From an uncultured Oscillospiraceae bacterium (GTDB lineage Bacteria > Bacillota > Clostridia > Oscillospirales > Oscillospiraceae), in NCBI GenBank assembly GCA_934646175.1, contig CAKUEI010000047.1, forward strand, positions 1-12,623: DNA of 12,623 bases. The letters are read 5' to 3'. The notes under the pieces were generated by a model. The model had not been told where the DNA came from. It saw nothing but the letters and a program-made list of their open reading frames with translations, and did no database searches. The position numbers and the translations under genes were made by a program. Of the stretch, positions 1 to 7,542 are shown piece after piece (positions within the stretch are counted from its first letter, which is position 1; every line of letters starts with the position of its first letter).

Positions 1-105
1 ACGGACACCTTCGTCAAGGTGGTCTCCTGGTACGATAACGAGATCGGCTACTCCAACAAGGTGCTGGATCTGATCCGTTATATGTATGGCGTGGACCACA
101 AGTAA
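1..105 (+). CDS. gapA: Glyceraldehyde-3-phosphate dehydrogenase, C-terminal fragment
   Basis: Only the last 34 codons are in the window; the gene starts before base 1. The frame reads TDTFVKVVSWYDNEIGYSNK and then runs to a stop at 103-105. The WYDNE.GYS.R/K segment is the conserved C-terminal signature of phosphorylating GAPDH, the cytosolic glycolytic enzyme that oxidises glyceraldehyde 3-phosphate to 1,3-bisphosphoglycerate with NAD. The substrate and NAD binding cysteine domain is not visible, so cofactor preference cannot be judged. A strong terminator follows 15 bases after the stop, so this is the last gene of its transcript and is not co-transcribed by default with the glycyl radical enzyme downstream. 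Confidence 0.95.
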   Translation, partial: TDTFVKVVSWYDNEIGYSNKVLDLIRYMYGVDHK

Positions 106-120
106 GAAACCGCGTTTGAA

Positions 121-159
121 GATCCCCCGCGGAGCACAAGCTCCGCGGGGGATCTTTTT
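121..159 (+). terminator. Intrinsic terminator of gapA
   Basis: A perfect 15-bp GC-rich stem (121-135 with 140-154) closes on the 4-base loop ACAA and is followed directly by TTTTT (155-159). This is a textbook factor-independent terminator. Confidence 0.95.
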
Positions 160-310
160 GTGCGTGCTTTCCCTGTGGGGGTGCAGGAAAACGCAGGACG
201 GGAACAGCCTTTCAAAGGGTGGGGAGAGGTTTTGGAATATCTTTGCACTATTCTGGAGGGTCAATGGGTAAAAAAGTAGGTGATCACGGGGCAGACGGCT
301 ATAATAACCA
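160..310. other. Intergenic spacer without a recognisable gene
   Basis: This stretch lies between the gapA terminator and the promoter of the glycyl radical enzyme. I see no reading frame with a ribosome site or family motif. An 8-base palindrome GTGATCAC sits at 280-287 and an isolated TATAAT at 300-305 has no acceptable -35 partner. Composition shifts from GC-rich to AT-rich toward 310. Confidence 0.6.
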
Positions 311-339
311 TTGATTTTTATTATATTGTAAGATATAAT
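311..339 (+). promoter_or_regulatory. Sigma-70/SigA promoter of the glycyl radical enzyme gene
   Basis: TTGATT (311-316) and a perfect TATAAT (334-339) are separated by exactly 17 bases in an AT-rich tract, placing the start of transcription near 346. The untranslated leader is then about 100 bases. A possible 8-bp hairpin with one G-U pair (353-360 with 371-378, loop of 10) lies just after the start. It has no U-run and may be a 5' stabiliser or regulator target. Confidence 0.8.
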
Positions 340-444
340 AAAAGCTGAGAGAGCTTCTTGCAAAATCAGACAGGAAGCAAAACATCTCCGACCGTTTGCA
401 GCACGATGATGCATGGCATAATGAAATGAGGAGGTATCACGTTT

Positions 445-2871
445 ATGTACGAATTCAGCTCTATGACCGACCGCGTGCAGCGTGTCCGTGCCCGCTACCG
501 TAACACGGTGCCCTATCTGGACATCAACCGCTATCGCCTGGTGACCGAGTTCTATCAGTCCCACCGCAATCTGCGCGGCGGCCTGAAGCGCGCTATGAAC
601 TTCGCCAACCTGTGCGAAAACCTGCCCTGCTGGGTCCATGAGGACGAACTGATCGTGGGCAGCTTCACCAAGACCTTCAAGGGCTCCGCCCTGTACCCCG
701 AGTACTCCATTCGCTGGATCGTGCCTGAGCTGGTGGACGGCACCCTGGCCACCCGCCCCAACGACCCCTATCACTGCACCGACGAGGATAAGCAGTACAT
801 TCTGGACACCGTGAGCTTCTGGGATGAGGAGTGCCTGAACTCTCTGGTGAACCCGTACATCCCCCTGTCCTATCAGAAGATGGCCAACAACTGTGTGGTC
901 AACTTCACTGCGCAGGACGTTTGCCCCCAGCCCATCGGCCACTATGCCCCCAACTATCAGAAGGCCATTCGTGTGGGCTTCAAGGCGGTCAAGGAAGAGG
1001 CCGAGGCCAAGATGCGGCAGTTAGAGGACGAGGGCCTGCCCGGCGGCGCCGGCGCCTATAATTTCTACAAGGGTGTTTCCATTGTCTGCGGCGCTATGAT
1101 CACCTATGCCAAGCGCTACAGCGCCGAGTGTGCCCGCCTGGCAGCAGAGTGCACCGATGCCAAACGCAAGGCCGAGCTGGAACAGATCAGCGAGACCATG
1201 GGCTGGATCATGGAGAACCCCGCCCGCAACTTCCGTGAAGCCATCCAGACCGTCTGGTTCTATCAAATGTGCGTACTGATGGATGCCAATATGCACGGTA
1301 CTTCCATCGGCCGTTTTGACCAGTTTGTGGGCGATTTTGCCGAGCGGGACATCGCTTCCGGCGCTATCACTCGGGAAGAAGCGCAGGAGCTTATCGATCT
1401 CTACTACCTGAAGGTCGCCGAACAGAACAAGGTCTGGGCTGCCCGCACGGCTGCTTCCTCGCCCGGATACACCTCCGGCCAGAATATCACCGTGGGCGGC
1501 ATCAAGGCAGACGGCAGCGACGCCACCAACGTGTGCACCTATATGTGTCTGGAGGCCATGGGCCGCATGAAAATGCATTCCCCGGTGCAGAGCCTGCGTG
1601 TGCATCAGGGCACCCCGAAAGAGTTGTGGGAATGTGCTATCGCGGTGAATAAGATCAATGGCGGTATTCCCATTTTTGAGAGCGACGAGGCCATCATGCC
1701 CGCTTTGATGAGCCGCGGCATTGCCAAGGAAGACGTCTGGAATTACTGCATCATCGGCTGCGTGGAGCCGTCCATCGGCGGCGAAGAGTGGCCCGCCTGC
1801 GGCGGCCTGGGCATCAGCTCCTACACCAACTTCGTGAACATCCTGCTGCTGGCGCTGAATAACGGCAAGTCCTTCCGTCAGGGCAAGGATCCCCTGGTGG
1901 ACACCACCACCCAGTTCGGCCCCGAGACCGGCTATCTCTATGAGATGAACAGCATCGAAGAGGTCAAGGAAGCCTACCTGAAGATGATGAAGTACTGGGT
2001 CAACTGGTACGGCGAGATGGTCAACATCCATGAGGCTGTGGCTTCCTATGAAATGCAGCAGCCGGTGGTCTCTGCCATGATGGAAGGCTGCATGGAGAAG
2101 GGCAAGGATGTGATGTTGGGCGGCTCCAAGTACAACTCTACCGGTATGTCCGGCATCGGCCTGGGCAATGTGGCCGAGTCCTTGAACGTCATCGATGAGC
2201 TGTGCTTCAAACAGAAGAAATGCACCACGCGCGAGTTGTATGACGCCATCACCCACAACTGGGAAGGCTACGAAGAGCTGCGCCAGTATATCATTGGCAA
2301 CCTGAAGCACTATGGCAATGGGGAAGAGGCAGTGGATCAGTACGCCAAGTTTGTGGCAGAAAGCTATGCGGACTATGTGGTCACCCGCACCACCGCCCGC
2401 GGCCACTTCGCCCCCGGTATGTACCCCGTCACCATGAACGTGGTGTACGGCAAGTTCACCGCCGCCACCCCGGACAGCCGCCGCTCCGGCGAGCCTCTGT
2501 CCGACGGTATCTCCGCCGTTCAGGGCCTGGACACCCACGGCCCCACGGCTATCCTGCGCTCCGTCACCTGCTTCGACCACTCCAAGTACTCCAACGGCAT
2601 CCTGCTGAACATGAAGTTCCATCCCTCCGCAGTCAGCAACGACGCCGGTGTGGATAAGCTCATCGACCTGATGAAGACTTACTTCTTCAACCTGGGCGGC
2701 ATGGAAATGCAGATGAACATCATCTCTTCCGACACCATGCGCGACGCGCAGGCTCACCCCGAAAACTACAAGGACCTGGTGGTCCGTATCGCCGGCTTCT
2801 CGGCTTACTTTGTCGAGGTCTATAAGGCCGCGCAGGACGACCTGATCCGTCGCACCGAGCTGAATCTCTAA
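445..2871 (+). CDS. Glycyl radical enzyme (PFL-like family), substrate unknown
   Basis: The protein has 808 residues, the normal length for this family. The ATG has AGGAGG at 429-434. A PFL-type barrel domain covers roughly residues 15-660 and the C-terminal glycine-radical domain roughly 680-800. The thiyl cysteine and catalytic acid lie in GCVEP (C439, E441), and the radical glycine is G784 in RIAGFSAYF. The GCVEP form excludes pyruvate formate-lyase, which uses a Cys-Cys pair, and points to the dehydratase, lyase and decarboxylase branches. A His matching the substrate-site His of glycerol dehydratase is present (H166), but the Asp four residues later is Asn (N170). The Asp after GCVEP in glycerol dehydratase is also replaced, by a segment reading GGEEWPACGG. 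Glycerol or propanediol dehydration is therefore unlikely, and I cannot name the substrate. The enzyme would be cytosolic and strictly anaerobic. No radical-SAM activase lies next to it, which is unusual. It forms its own transcription unit. Confidence 0.92.
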   Translation: MYEFSSMTDRVQRVRARYRNTVPYLDINRYRLVTEFYQSHRNLRGGLKRAMNFANLCENLPCWVHEDELIVGSFTKTFKGSALYPEYSIRWIVPELVDGTLATRPNDPYHCTDEDKQYILDTVSFWDEECLNSLVNPYIPLSYQKMANNCVVNFTAQDVCPQPIGHYAPNYQKAIRVGFKAVKEEAEAKMRQLEDEGLPGGAGAYNFYKGVSIVCGAMITYAKRYSAECARLAAECTDAKRKAELEQISETMGWIMENPARNFREAIQTVWFYQMCVLMDANMHGTSIGRFDQFVGDFAERDIASGAITREEAQELIDLYYLKVAEQNKVWAARTAASSPGYTSGQNITVGGIKADGSDATNVCTYMCLEAMGRMKMHSPVQSLRVHQGTPKELWECAIAVNKINGGIPIFESDEAIMPALMSRGIAKEDVWNYCIIGCVEPSIGGEEWPACGGLGISSYTNFVNILLLALNNGKSFRQGKDPLVDTTTQFGPETGYLYEMNSIEEVKEAYLKMMKYWVNWYGEMVNIHEAVASYEMQQPVVSAMMEGCMEKGKDVMLGGSKYNSTGMSGIGLGNVAESLNVIDELCFKQKKCTTRELYDAITHNWEGYEELRQYIIGNLKHYGNGEEAVDQYAKFVAESYADYVVTRTTARGHFAPGMYPVTMNVVYGKFTAATPDSRRSGEPLSDGISAVQGLDTHGPTAILRSVTCFDHSKYSNGILLNMKFHPSAVSNDAGVDKLIDLMKTYFFNLGGMEMQMNIISSDTMRDAQAHPENYKDLVVRIAGFSAYFVEVYKAAQDDLIRRTELNL

Positions 2872-2893
2872 GAGATTTTCAGGTTTAAGTGAA

Positions 2894-2937
2894 AAGAAAG
2901 CTCCGTCCCCCAAATGGGGGACAGAGCTTTCTTCTGC
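2894..2937 (+). terminator. Terminator of the glycyl radical enzyme gene
   Basis: A long stem (2894-2911 with 2916-2933, one C/A mismatch at 2904/2923) carries a CCCCC/GGGGG core, an AAAT loop and an AAAG/CTTT base. The trailing U-run is short and interrupted (CTTTCTTC), but the A-rich 5' flank and the position just after the stop support termination. Confidence 0.8.
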
Positions 2938-3016
2938 GAATAGGTGGAATAGTATCTACTTTGTTGATACGCATAAAGAAGCGATTTATATGCCATGCGA
3001 GGAGGGTGTATCCGTA

Positions 3017-3205
3017 ATGCTTTTATATTTGTTTCCGATTCTTGGATTGATTGGTGTCATTTTATTTGCGCCTGCCGCAGAGAGCTTGTTGAATTCTGTG
3101 CAGAAGCAGGAAAGCCCGGTATTAGGGAAATCTCTCCTGGGACTTAGCATACTTCTGATATGGGTGTCGCTTTTAGGGTTGATTTTTCTCTTTGGGTTAT
3201 ACTGA
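3017..3205 (+). CDS. Small membrane protein of unknown function, two predicted helices
   Basis: The protein has 62 residues from the ATG at 3017. I chose this start over the in-frame ATG at 2990 because GAGGAGG (2999-3005) stands about 11 bases before it. Two hydrophobic segments (about residues 2-22 and 39-61) flank a short polar loop containing SVQKQES, so it should be an inner-membrane hairpin protein. I recognise no family. Support for it being real comes from the strong ribosome site, the promoter-like TTGATA/TATATG just upstream (2964-2992, weak), and the terminator four bases after the stop. The region is clearly more AT-rich than all neighbouring genes, which may mark recent acquisition or simply a hydrophobic small gene. 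It could be an accessory membrane peptide for some neighbour, but nothing shows which. Confidence 0.6.
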   Translation: MLLYLFPILGLIGVILFAPAAESLLNSVQKQESPVLGKSLLGLSILLIWVSLLGLIFLFGLY

Positions 3206-3208
3206 AGG

Positions 3209-3246
3209 AAAAGCGGATGCGTTTTGAAACGCATCCGCTTTTGCTT
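3209..3246. terminator. Bidirectional terminator between convergent genes
   Basis: A perfect 15-bp stem (3209-3223 with 3228-3242, loop TTGA) has A-runs on its left and T-runs on its right. It can therefore end the small membrane protein transcript on the plus strand and the four-gene nadE operon arriving on the minus strand. The stop codons of the two flanking genes lie at 3205 and 3254. Confidence 0.9.
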
Positions 3247-3253
3247 TTTGCTT

Positions 3254-3811
3254 TTACATTTGAAACACAACTCCCGCGACGGCGGAGAGAAGGATGAGCA
3301 CGATGGGGTGCAGCTTTTTCAGCTTCTTATGCTGCATGACCAGAAAGACGGCCAGGAACAGGAGAATGGCCTTCCACTGGAAGATGCCCGCGCCGGAGGC
3401 GGAGGTGTTGAGCAGAGTGATGGCCGCGACGGAAAGGCCCGCGGCAGCGATCAGGCCGGTGGAGGCGGGGCGCAGACCGTAGAAAACGCCGTTCACCGCG
3501 CGGCTGTCCCGGAATTTGTGAAGGAACCCGGCGATGATCAGGATGACAATGACGGAAGGGGCCACCAGCCCGAGGGTGGCCGCGGCGCAGCCTACTGGCC
3601 CGGCCAGATGGAACCCCACGTAGGAGGCCATATTGACCCCCATGGGGCCGGGGGTGGATTCGCTGACGGCGATCATGTTGGTAAGCTCCGCGGCGGTGAA
3701 CCAGCCGGTGCGGGCACCCATCTCCTGCAAAAAGGGAATGGTGGCAAGACCGCCGCCCACGGAGAAAAGGCCGACCTTGAAAAATTCAAAGAAAAGGGAA
3801 AGAAAGATCAT
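3254..3811 (-). CDS. Chromate transporter family protein, second half-size partner
   Basis: The protein has 185 residues, starting at the ATG whose first base is 3811. The start overlaps the stop of the upstream partner as ATGA, so the two are translationally coupled. The reading frame continues upstream without a stop, but that extension is low-complexity and overlaps the partner, so I reject it. The N-terminus carries the CHR-domain signature FFKVGLFSVGGG, then a WFTAAEL segment and STPGPMGVNMASYVG, followed by several hydrophobic helices. It belongs to the short-chain CHR pairs (as in the YwrA/YwrB arrangement of Bacillus), where two single-domain proteins assemble into the equivalent of one full ChrA. 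The family is known for chromate efflux, but the natural substrate of short-chain pairs is not well defined, so chromate should be read as a family name. It is the last gene of the nadE operon. Confidence 0.88.
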   Translation of the reverse strand: MIFLSLFFEFFKVGLFSVGGGLATIPFLQEMGARTGWFTAAELTNMIAVSESTPGPMGVNMASYVGFHLAGPVGCAAATLGLVAPSVIVILIIAGFLHKFRDSRAVNGVFYGLRPASTGLIAAAGLSVAAITLLNTSASGAGIFQWKAILLFLAVFLVMQHKKLKKLHPIVLILLSAVAGVVFQM

Positions 3812-4401
3812 GTTTTTTCCCCGCCTTTCCCCTTGCCGAAAAAGGTGACCAGCAGGCCGATCCCCCCGGCAATCAGGACGAACGCCACCGGTGAGAGCAG
3901 GAAGGAGAGGGCCGGGACACGGGCGGAGATGACCTTGGAGCACAGCATCAGCACGCAGACGGCCGCAGCGATGACGGCGGTCAGCCGATCGATGACCGTC
4001 TGCTTCCCAAGGCGGATAACACTGCACAAAATGAGGGCGCAGACGCAGGCGCGGATACCGGCAAAGGCGTGAATGACTGCCGGGACCTCGGCAAAATGCT
4101 GCAGGAAGGCGGCGATGACCGAGATGATGACGGCGGAGGGGAATACCACACCCAAGGTGGCAATGATGCCGCCCAAAACGCCCCGCTGTTTGCAGCCTAA
4201 AAAGGTGGCAGTGTTGACAGCAATGGCGCCGGGGGTACACTGCCCGATGGAAAAGCAATCGGCAAGCTCCGCCTCACTGGCCCAGCCCTTTTTCTCCACG
4301 ATCTCGCGCTGGAGCATGGGAAGCATGGCGTATCCGCCGCCGAAGGTCATGACGCCCACCTTGGCAAAGGAGAAGAAAAGCTCTCGATAAGTGGTCTTCA
4401 C
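3808..4401 (-). CDS. Chromate transporter family protein, first half-size partner
   Basis: The protein has 197 residues if it starts at the GTG whose first base is 4401, two bases after the nadE stop (4404-4406). A GGAGG lies 13 bases upstream, which is somewhat far. An ATG at 4467 would add 22 residues lacking family similarity and overlap nadE by over 60 bases, so I prefer the GTG. The CHR domain begins at once: FFSFAKVGVMTFGGGYAML, then WASEAELADCFSIGQCTPG and AIAVNTATFLG, followed by hydrophobic segments to the C-terminus. It pairs with the next gene through an ATGA overlap, and the two differ enough to be a heteromeric, antiparallel N/C pair and not a recent duplication. Membrane location is clear. 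The transported anion is unproven. Confidence 0.88.
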   Translation of the reverse strand: MKTTYRELFFSFAKVGVMTFGGGYAMLPMLQREIVEKKGWASEAELADCFSIGQCTPGAIAVNTATFLGCKQRGVLGGIIATLGVVFPSAVIISVIAAFLQHFAEVPAVIHAFAGIRACVCALILCSVIRLGKQTVIDRLTAVIAAAVCVLMLCSKVISARVPALSFLLSPVAFVLIAGGIGLLVTFFGKGKGGEKT

Positions 4402-4403
4402 GG

Positions 4404-6335
4404 TTAGGACAGCGCCTCCAGTTCCTCCAGCCAGAGGGCGGCCACGGCATCGCTGGGCATCCGCCAATCACCGCGGGGGGAGAGGGTGACGGAGCCGACC
4501 TTCGGCCCGTCGGGCAGGCAGCTTCGCTTGAACTGCTGGTTAAAGAAACGGCGGTAGAAGTTCTTCAGCCATTTCAGCAATGTGGCGCGGTCATAAGTGC
4601 GCAGGAACGCCTGCTCTGCCAGACGGAAGACCTTCCGGGGCGGGAAGCCCCAGCGGATGGCATAGTAAAGATAAAAATCGTGCAGCTCATAAGGCCCCAC
4701 CAGGTCCTCCGTCTTCTGGCTGATCTTGCCCTCGATGGCGGGGAGAAGCTCAGGAGAGACCGGTGTATCCAGAATGTCAGTGAGAACGTGGGAAAGCTGC
4801 TGGTCCTCCTCCGCCTTGTCGTCGGAGATGAAGCTGACCAGATGGCGCACTAACGTTTTGGGAATGGAGGCGTTGACGGCGTACATGCTCATATGGTCGC
4901 CGTTATAGGTGCACCAGCCCAGAGCCAGTTCGGAGAGGTCGCCGGTGCCGATGACCATGCCGCCGGTCTGGTTGGCGATGTCCATAAGCACCTGAGTGCG
5001 CTCACGGGCCTGCCCATTTTCAAAGGTGACGCTGTGGTCCTCCATGGACTGGCCAATGTCCTTGAAGTGCTGCTTTACCGCTGCACCGATGTCGATGGTC
5101 TTCAGGGTGCAGCCCAGCCGTTCGGCCAACAGGACGGCGTTGGACTTGGTGCGATCCGTGGTGCCGAAGCAGGGCATGGTGACGGCGATGATGTCGGTGG
5201 AGGGACGGTTTAAGAGCTTCATGGCGATGGCAGTGATGAGGACGGCCAGCGTGGAATCCAGCCCGCCGGAAAGTCCCACCACAGCGGTTTTGGCGTGGGT
5301 GTGCTCCAATCGCTTTTTCAGGCCCGAGGCGGCAATGCGCAGGATCTCGTTGCAGCGCTCGGCCCGGTCGTTCCGGTCCTCCGGAACGAAGGGGGAAGAG
5401 GGGATGGACCGGGTCAGCCAGGTAGAGGCAGGCTCCAGCGTGAAGGGGATGCGCATGACCTTCTCGTCCGCTTGGGCCGGCAGAGCAGTGAAGGTTGTCA
5501 TACGCTGCCGCTCGTAAGAGAGCTTCTGCACATCAATCTCGCTGATGGTAAGACCGGCGGAAAAGCGGCGCTCGGCCAGCAGAGCGCCATTTTCGGCCAC
5601 CATGTTGTGCCCCACGAAGACCACGTCAGTGGTGGATTCTCCCTCCCCGGCGTCGGCATAGACATAGCCGCAGAGCAGGCGGGCGGACTGCCCGGTCACC
5701 AGTTGACGGCGGTAGCCCTCTTTCCCCACGACCTCGTCCGAGGCGGAGAGGTTCAAAATCAGGGTCGCCCCCGCTTGCGCCAGGGCGCGGGAGGGGGGAT
5801 CGGGCGCCCAGAGATCTTCACAGATCTCCACTCCCACCACCAGCTCGGGAAGAGACTGGCAGGAGAAGATCATATTGCGGGAGAAAAACACCCGCTGGCC
5901 ACAGAGGTCCGCCACAAAGTCGGCGTCCTTCCCGGAGGTGAACCAGCGCTGCTCGTAAAATTCCCCGTAATTGGGGAGATAGACCTTGGGAATGATGCCG
6001 AGGATCTCGCCCTTGCGGATCAGGACGGCGCAGTTATAGAGCTTATTGTCCCGGCTGCATTTCACCGGCATTCCGACGGCGGTGAGCATATCCAGATTTT
6101 TGGTGGCGTCCAGAATGGTAGCAAGGCCCTCCTCCGCGCCCTTCAGCAGCGTGGGTTGCAGAAACAGGTCGCCGCAGGTGTAGCCCGTCAGGCACAGCTC
6201 CGGCAGGCAGAGAACGCGGACGCCCTGCCGATCGGCTTCCCGCATGAGGGTGAAGATCTGCTCGGCGTTATAGCGGCAGTCGGCAACCCGGATGGCGGGA
6301 GTACCGGCGGCGACTTTGACGAATCCGTCTTGCAT
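4404..6335 (-). CDS. nadE: Glutamine-dependent NAD(+) synthetase
   Basis: The protein has 643 residues. It catalyses the last step of NAD synthesis, converting deamido-NAD to NAD with ATP and ammonia drawn from glutamine. The N-terminal nitrilase-type glutaminase domain (about 1-290) has the full triad: E46 in CLPELCLTGY, K117 in PKVYLPNYGEF and C172 in VEICEDLW. The C-terminal synthetase domain carries the ATP P-loop SGGLDS at 356-361. The start is the ATG whose first base is 6335, with AAAGGAG eight bases before it. The frame stays open further upstream, but that part overlaps the preceding gene and has no family similarity. The gene lies 22 bases after the exported NodB-like protein and 2 bases before the transporter pair, so it is almost certainly in one operon with them. 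The link between NAD synthesis and these neighbours is not obvious. The domain order and length match the long bacterial two-domain type. Confidence 0.97.
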   Translation of the reverse strand: MQDGFVKVAAGTPAIRVADCRYNAEQIFTLMREADRQGVRVLCLPELCLTGYTCGDLFLQPTLLKGAEEGLATILDATKNLDMLTAVGMPVKCSRDNKLYNCAVLIRKGEILGIIPKVYLPNYGEFYEQRWFTSGKDADFVADLCGQRVFFSRNMIFSCQSLPELVVGVEICEDLWAPDPPSRALAQAGATLILNLSASDEVVGKEGYRRQLVTGQSARLLCGYVYADAGEGESTTDVVFVGHNMVAENGALLAERRFSAGLTISEIDVQKLSYERQRMTTFTALPAQADEKVMRIPFTLEPASTWLTRSIPSSPFVPEDRNDRAERCNEILRIAASGLKKRLEHTHAKTAVVGLSGGLDSTLAVLITAIAMKLLNRPSTDIIAVTMPCFGTTDRTKSNAVLLAERLGCTLKTIDIGAAVKQHFKDIGQSMEDHSVTFENGQARERTQVLMDIANQTGGMVIGTGDLSELALGWCTYNGDHMSMYAVNASIPKTLVRHLVSFISDDKAEEDQQLSHVLTDILDTPVSPELLPAIEGKISQKTEDLVGPYELHDFYLYYAIRWGFPPRKVFRLAEQAFLRTYDRATLLKWLKNFYRRFFNQQFKRSCLPDGPKVGSVTLSPRGDWRMPSDAVAALWLEELEALS

Positions 6336-6357
6336 GGTAACAGCTCCTTTGAAAAAA

Positions 6358-7470
6358 TCAGAATTCCGGCTCCACAGCCGGACGGATGGTGTAAGATTTC
6401 TGCTGTAGTTCCCGCAGGACCTGGGAAAAGCGGGAGGCGCTTTCCCCGCTGCCGGAAAAGAGAAGGCGCACAACGCCCTTTTGCCCCTCCACCCGGCGCA
6501 GGACCCGGGAAGCGGAGACGTTGGCCCGCACCGTGGGACGGAAAGAGACATAGCCCAGCTCCGTCAGGGCGTCGCCGTCCCCACTTTCCATGGAAAAGAG
6601 GGAGGTGCGGACGCAGGCGATGCGGAACAGGGCGTCGTTTGCGTCATTCATGGCGCGGACAGAGTCCTCCCCCTCGCCGGAGAGCAGAAAGCCGATAGTG
6701 TGTCCTCGGGCGACGGCCCGCCGCAGCTGGGGGGCAAGATCATCCAAACGATCGGGGGCGATCAGGAAGAGCACCGTATAGCGGGTGCGCTCCAGCGTGT
6801 CCAGAATGGAATCAAGCTGGGATGCGTTGGTGCATTCTGCCGCAAGGTAGACCCGCTGACGGGCATGGCTGCTGTTGTCCGGGTCGGGCGACGCAGAAGG
6901 CTGGGCGGAAGGGTCCGGGTCGGCGGGGGTAAGGCTCTGATTATAGCGCCTAAGGCGGGTCTCCATCAGCGAGGCCGCGGCATCGGTAAAGTCCCGGTCG
7001 CTGAGCACCACGGAAGAATTCTTGATGCGCACCAGCTCGCCGTAGGGCGTGGAGATGCGGGAGAGACCGAGACCGAAAAAGCTGCACACAAAGGCGATGG
7101 GGACGTAGATTTTCCCGTTCCGGGTGATGGCGTGGTAATAGAACAACTCGCCGCTGTGGGCGTTTTTGGAATTGTTCTGATTGAGGTCGAAGACCAGCGT
7201 ATCATTGAGAGTGTAGAGGGTGAAGGTGCCGTTGGAGCGGTTCTGGTTCCAGCTGATGCGCAGGTTGACGCCGGAGCTTGCGCTGTCGAACACCGTGTAG
7301 GGCACGTAGAGTACCCCGTCCACCCAGGCGGGCATGGTGCCCGCGTTGAGGGGGAGGACATTGTCGTTGACGGCGGTGAAATAGATGTCGCCGGCAGCGT
7401 CCGCCCGGGGCGGCAGGAAGCATACGGCCAGCAAAAGGGCGAGAAACAGCGCGGCGAGACGCTTTTTCAT
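6358..7470 (-). CDS. Exported protein: stalk domain plus degenerate NodB-like deacetylase domain
   Basis: The protein has 370 residues, with GAGGAGG eight bases before the ATG. Residues 1-25 form a signal peptide (KKR, a hydrophobic core, cleavage after ADA). Residues from about 26 to 150 resemble the copper amine oxidase N-terminal-like domain common in secreted clostridial proteins (WVDGVLYVPYTVF; GKIYVPIAFVCSFFGL). A Pro/Ser/Asp linker follows at roughly 178-203. The last part follows the layout of a polysaccharide deacetylase: YTVLFLIAPDR in place of ATFFLVG, then LRRAVARGHTIGFLLSG, LGYVSFRP and an LLF strand. The TFDDGP motif and the H-x(3)-H metal ligands are absent: the expected NHT region reads FLLSG and no DD is seen. 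Catalysis is therefore unlikely, and a binding or scaffold role at the cell surface is my inference. It leads the nadE operon. Confidence 0.75.
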   Translation of the reverse strand: MKKRLAALFLALLLAVCFLPPRADAAGDIYFTAVNDNVLPLNAGTMPAWVDGVLYVPYTVFDSASSGVNLRISWNQNRSNGTFTLYTLNDTLVFDLNQNNSKNAHSGELFYYHAITRNGKIYVPIAFVCSFFGLGLSRISTPYGELVRIKNSSVVLSDRDFTDAAASLMETRLRRYNQSLTPADPDPSAQPSASPDPDNSSHARQRVYLAAECTNASQLDSILDTLERTRYTVLFLIAPDRLDDLAPQLRRAVARGHTIGFLLSGEGEDSVRAMNDANDALFRIACVRTSLFSMESGDGDALTELGYVSFRPTVRANVSASRVLRRVEGQKGVVRLLFSGSGESASRFSQVLRELQQKSYTIRPAVEPEF

Positions 7471-7506
7471 GCATCAGTCCTCCTCTTCTGTTCACTCTGT
7501 TAAGGA

Positions 7507-7515
7507 ATTATAACA
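7507..7515 (-). promoter_or_regulatory. Extended -10 promoter of the nodB-like/nadE operon
   Basis: Read on the minus strand, TGTTATAAT (7515 down to 7507) is a perfect TATAAT with the TGn extension. It gives a start near 7500 and a 30-base leader. No good -35 is present at 17 bases (TACAAA only), which the extended -10 can compensate for. Confidence 0.7.
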
Positions 7516-7528
7516 CAGTTCCGGCGGT

Positions 7529-7542
7529 TTTTGTAGACAAAA
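7529..7542. promoter_or_regulatory. Palindrome between divergent promoters, candidate operator
   Basis: TTTTGT-AG-ACAAAA is a perfect inverted repeat of 6-base arms around a 2-base centre. It falls in the -35 region of both divergent promoters, so a dimeric regulator here could control malic enzyme and the nadE operon together. A second palindrome, TCCCGGGA, follows directly at 7543-7550. The operator role is inference. Confidence 0.4.

Noticed and set aside
86..271. Short plus-strand open frame across the gapA end and terminator
   Set aside because: It overlaps gapA and reads through the terminator hairpin; no ribosome site and no recognisable protein.
280..287. GTGATCAC palindrome as a regulator site for the glycyl radical enzyme
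   Set aside because: Eight bases is expected by chance, it lies 23 bases or more upstream of the -35, and it matches no Fnr, Crp or Rex site that I know.
1021..2913. Long open frame on the minus strand opposite the glycyl radical enzyme
   Set aside because: It mirrors the codon structure of a highly GC-rich gene, has no ribosome site and reads as His/Gly/Val-rich low-complexity protein without any family motif.
3224..4072. Plus-strand open frame opposite the CHR transporter pair
   Set aside because: The translation is Gly/Asp/His-rich and starts inside a terminator, while the minus-strand frames carry clear CHR motifs.
5295..7503. Long plus-strand open frames opposite nadE and the NodB-like gene
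   Set aside because: Both are antisense shadows: no start signals, no motifs, and the opposite strand encodes conserved proteins.
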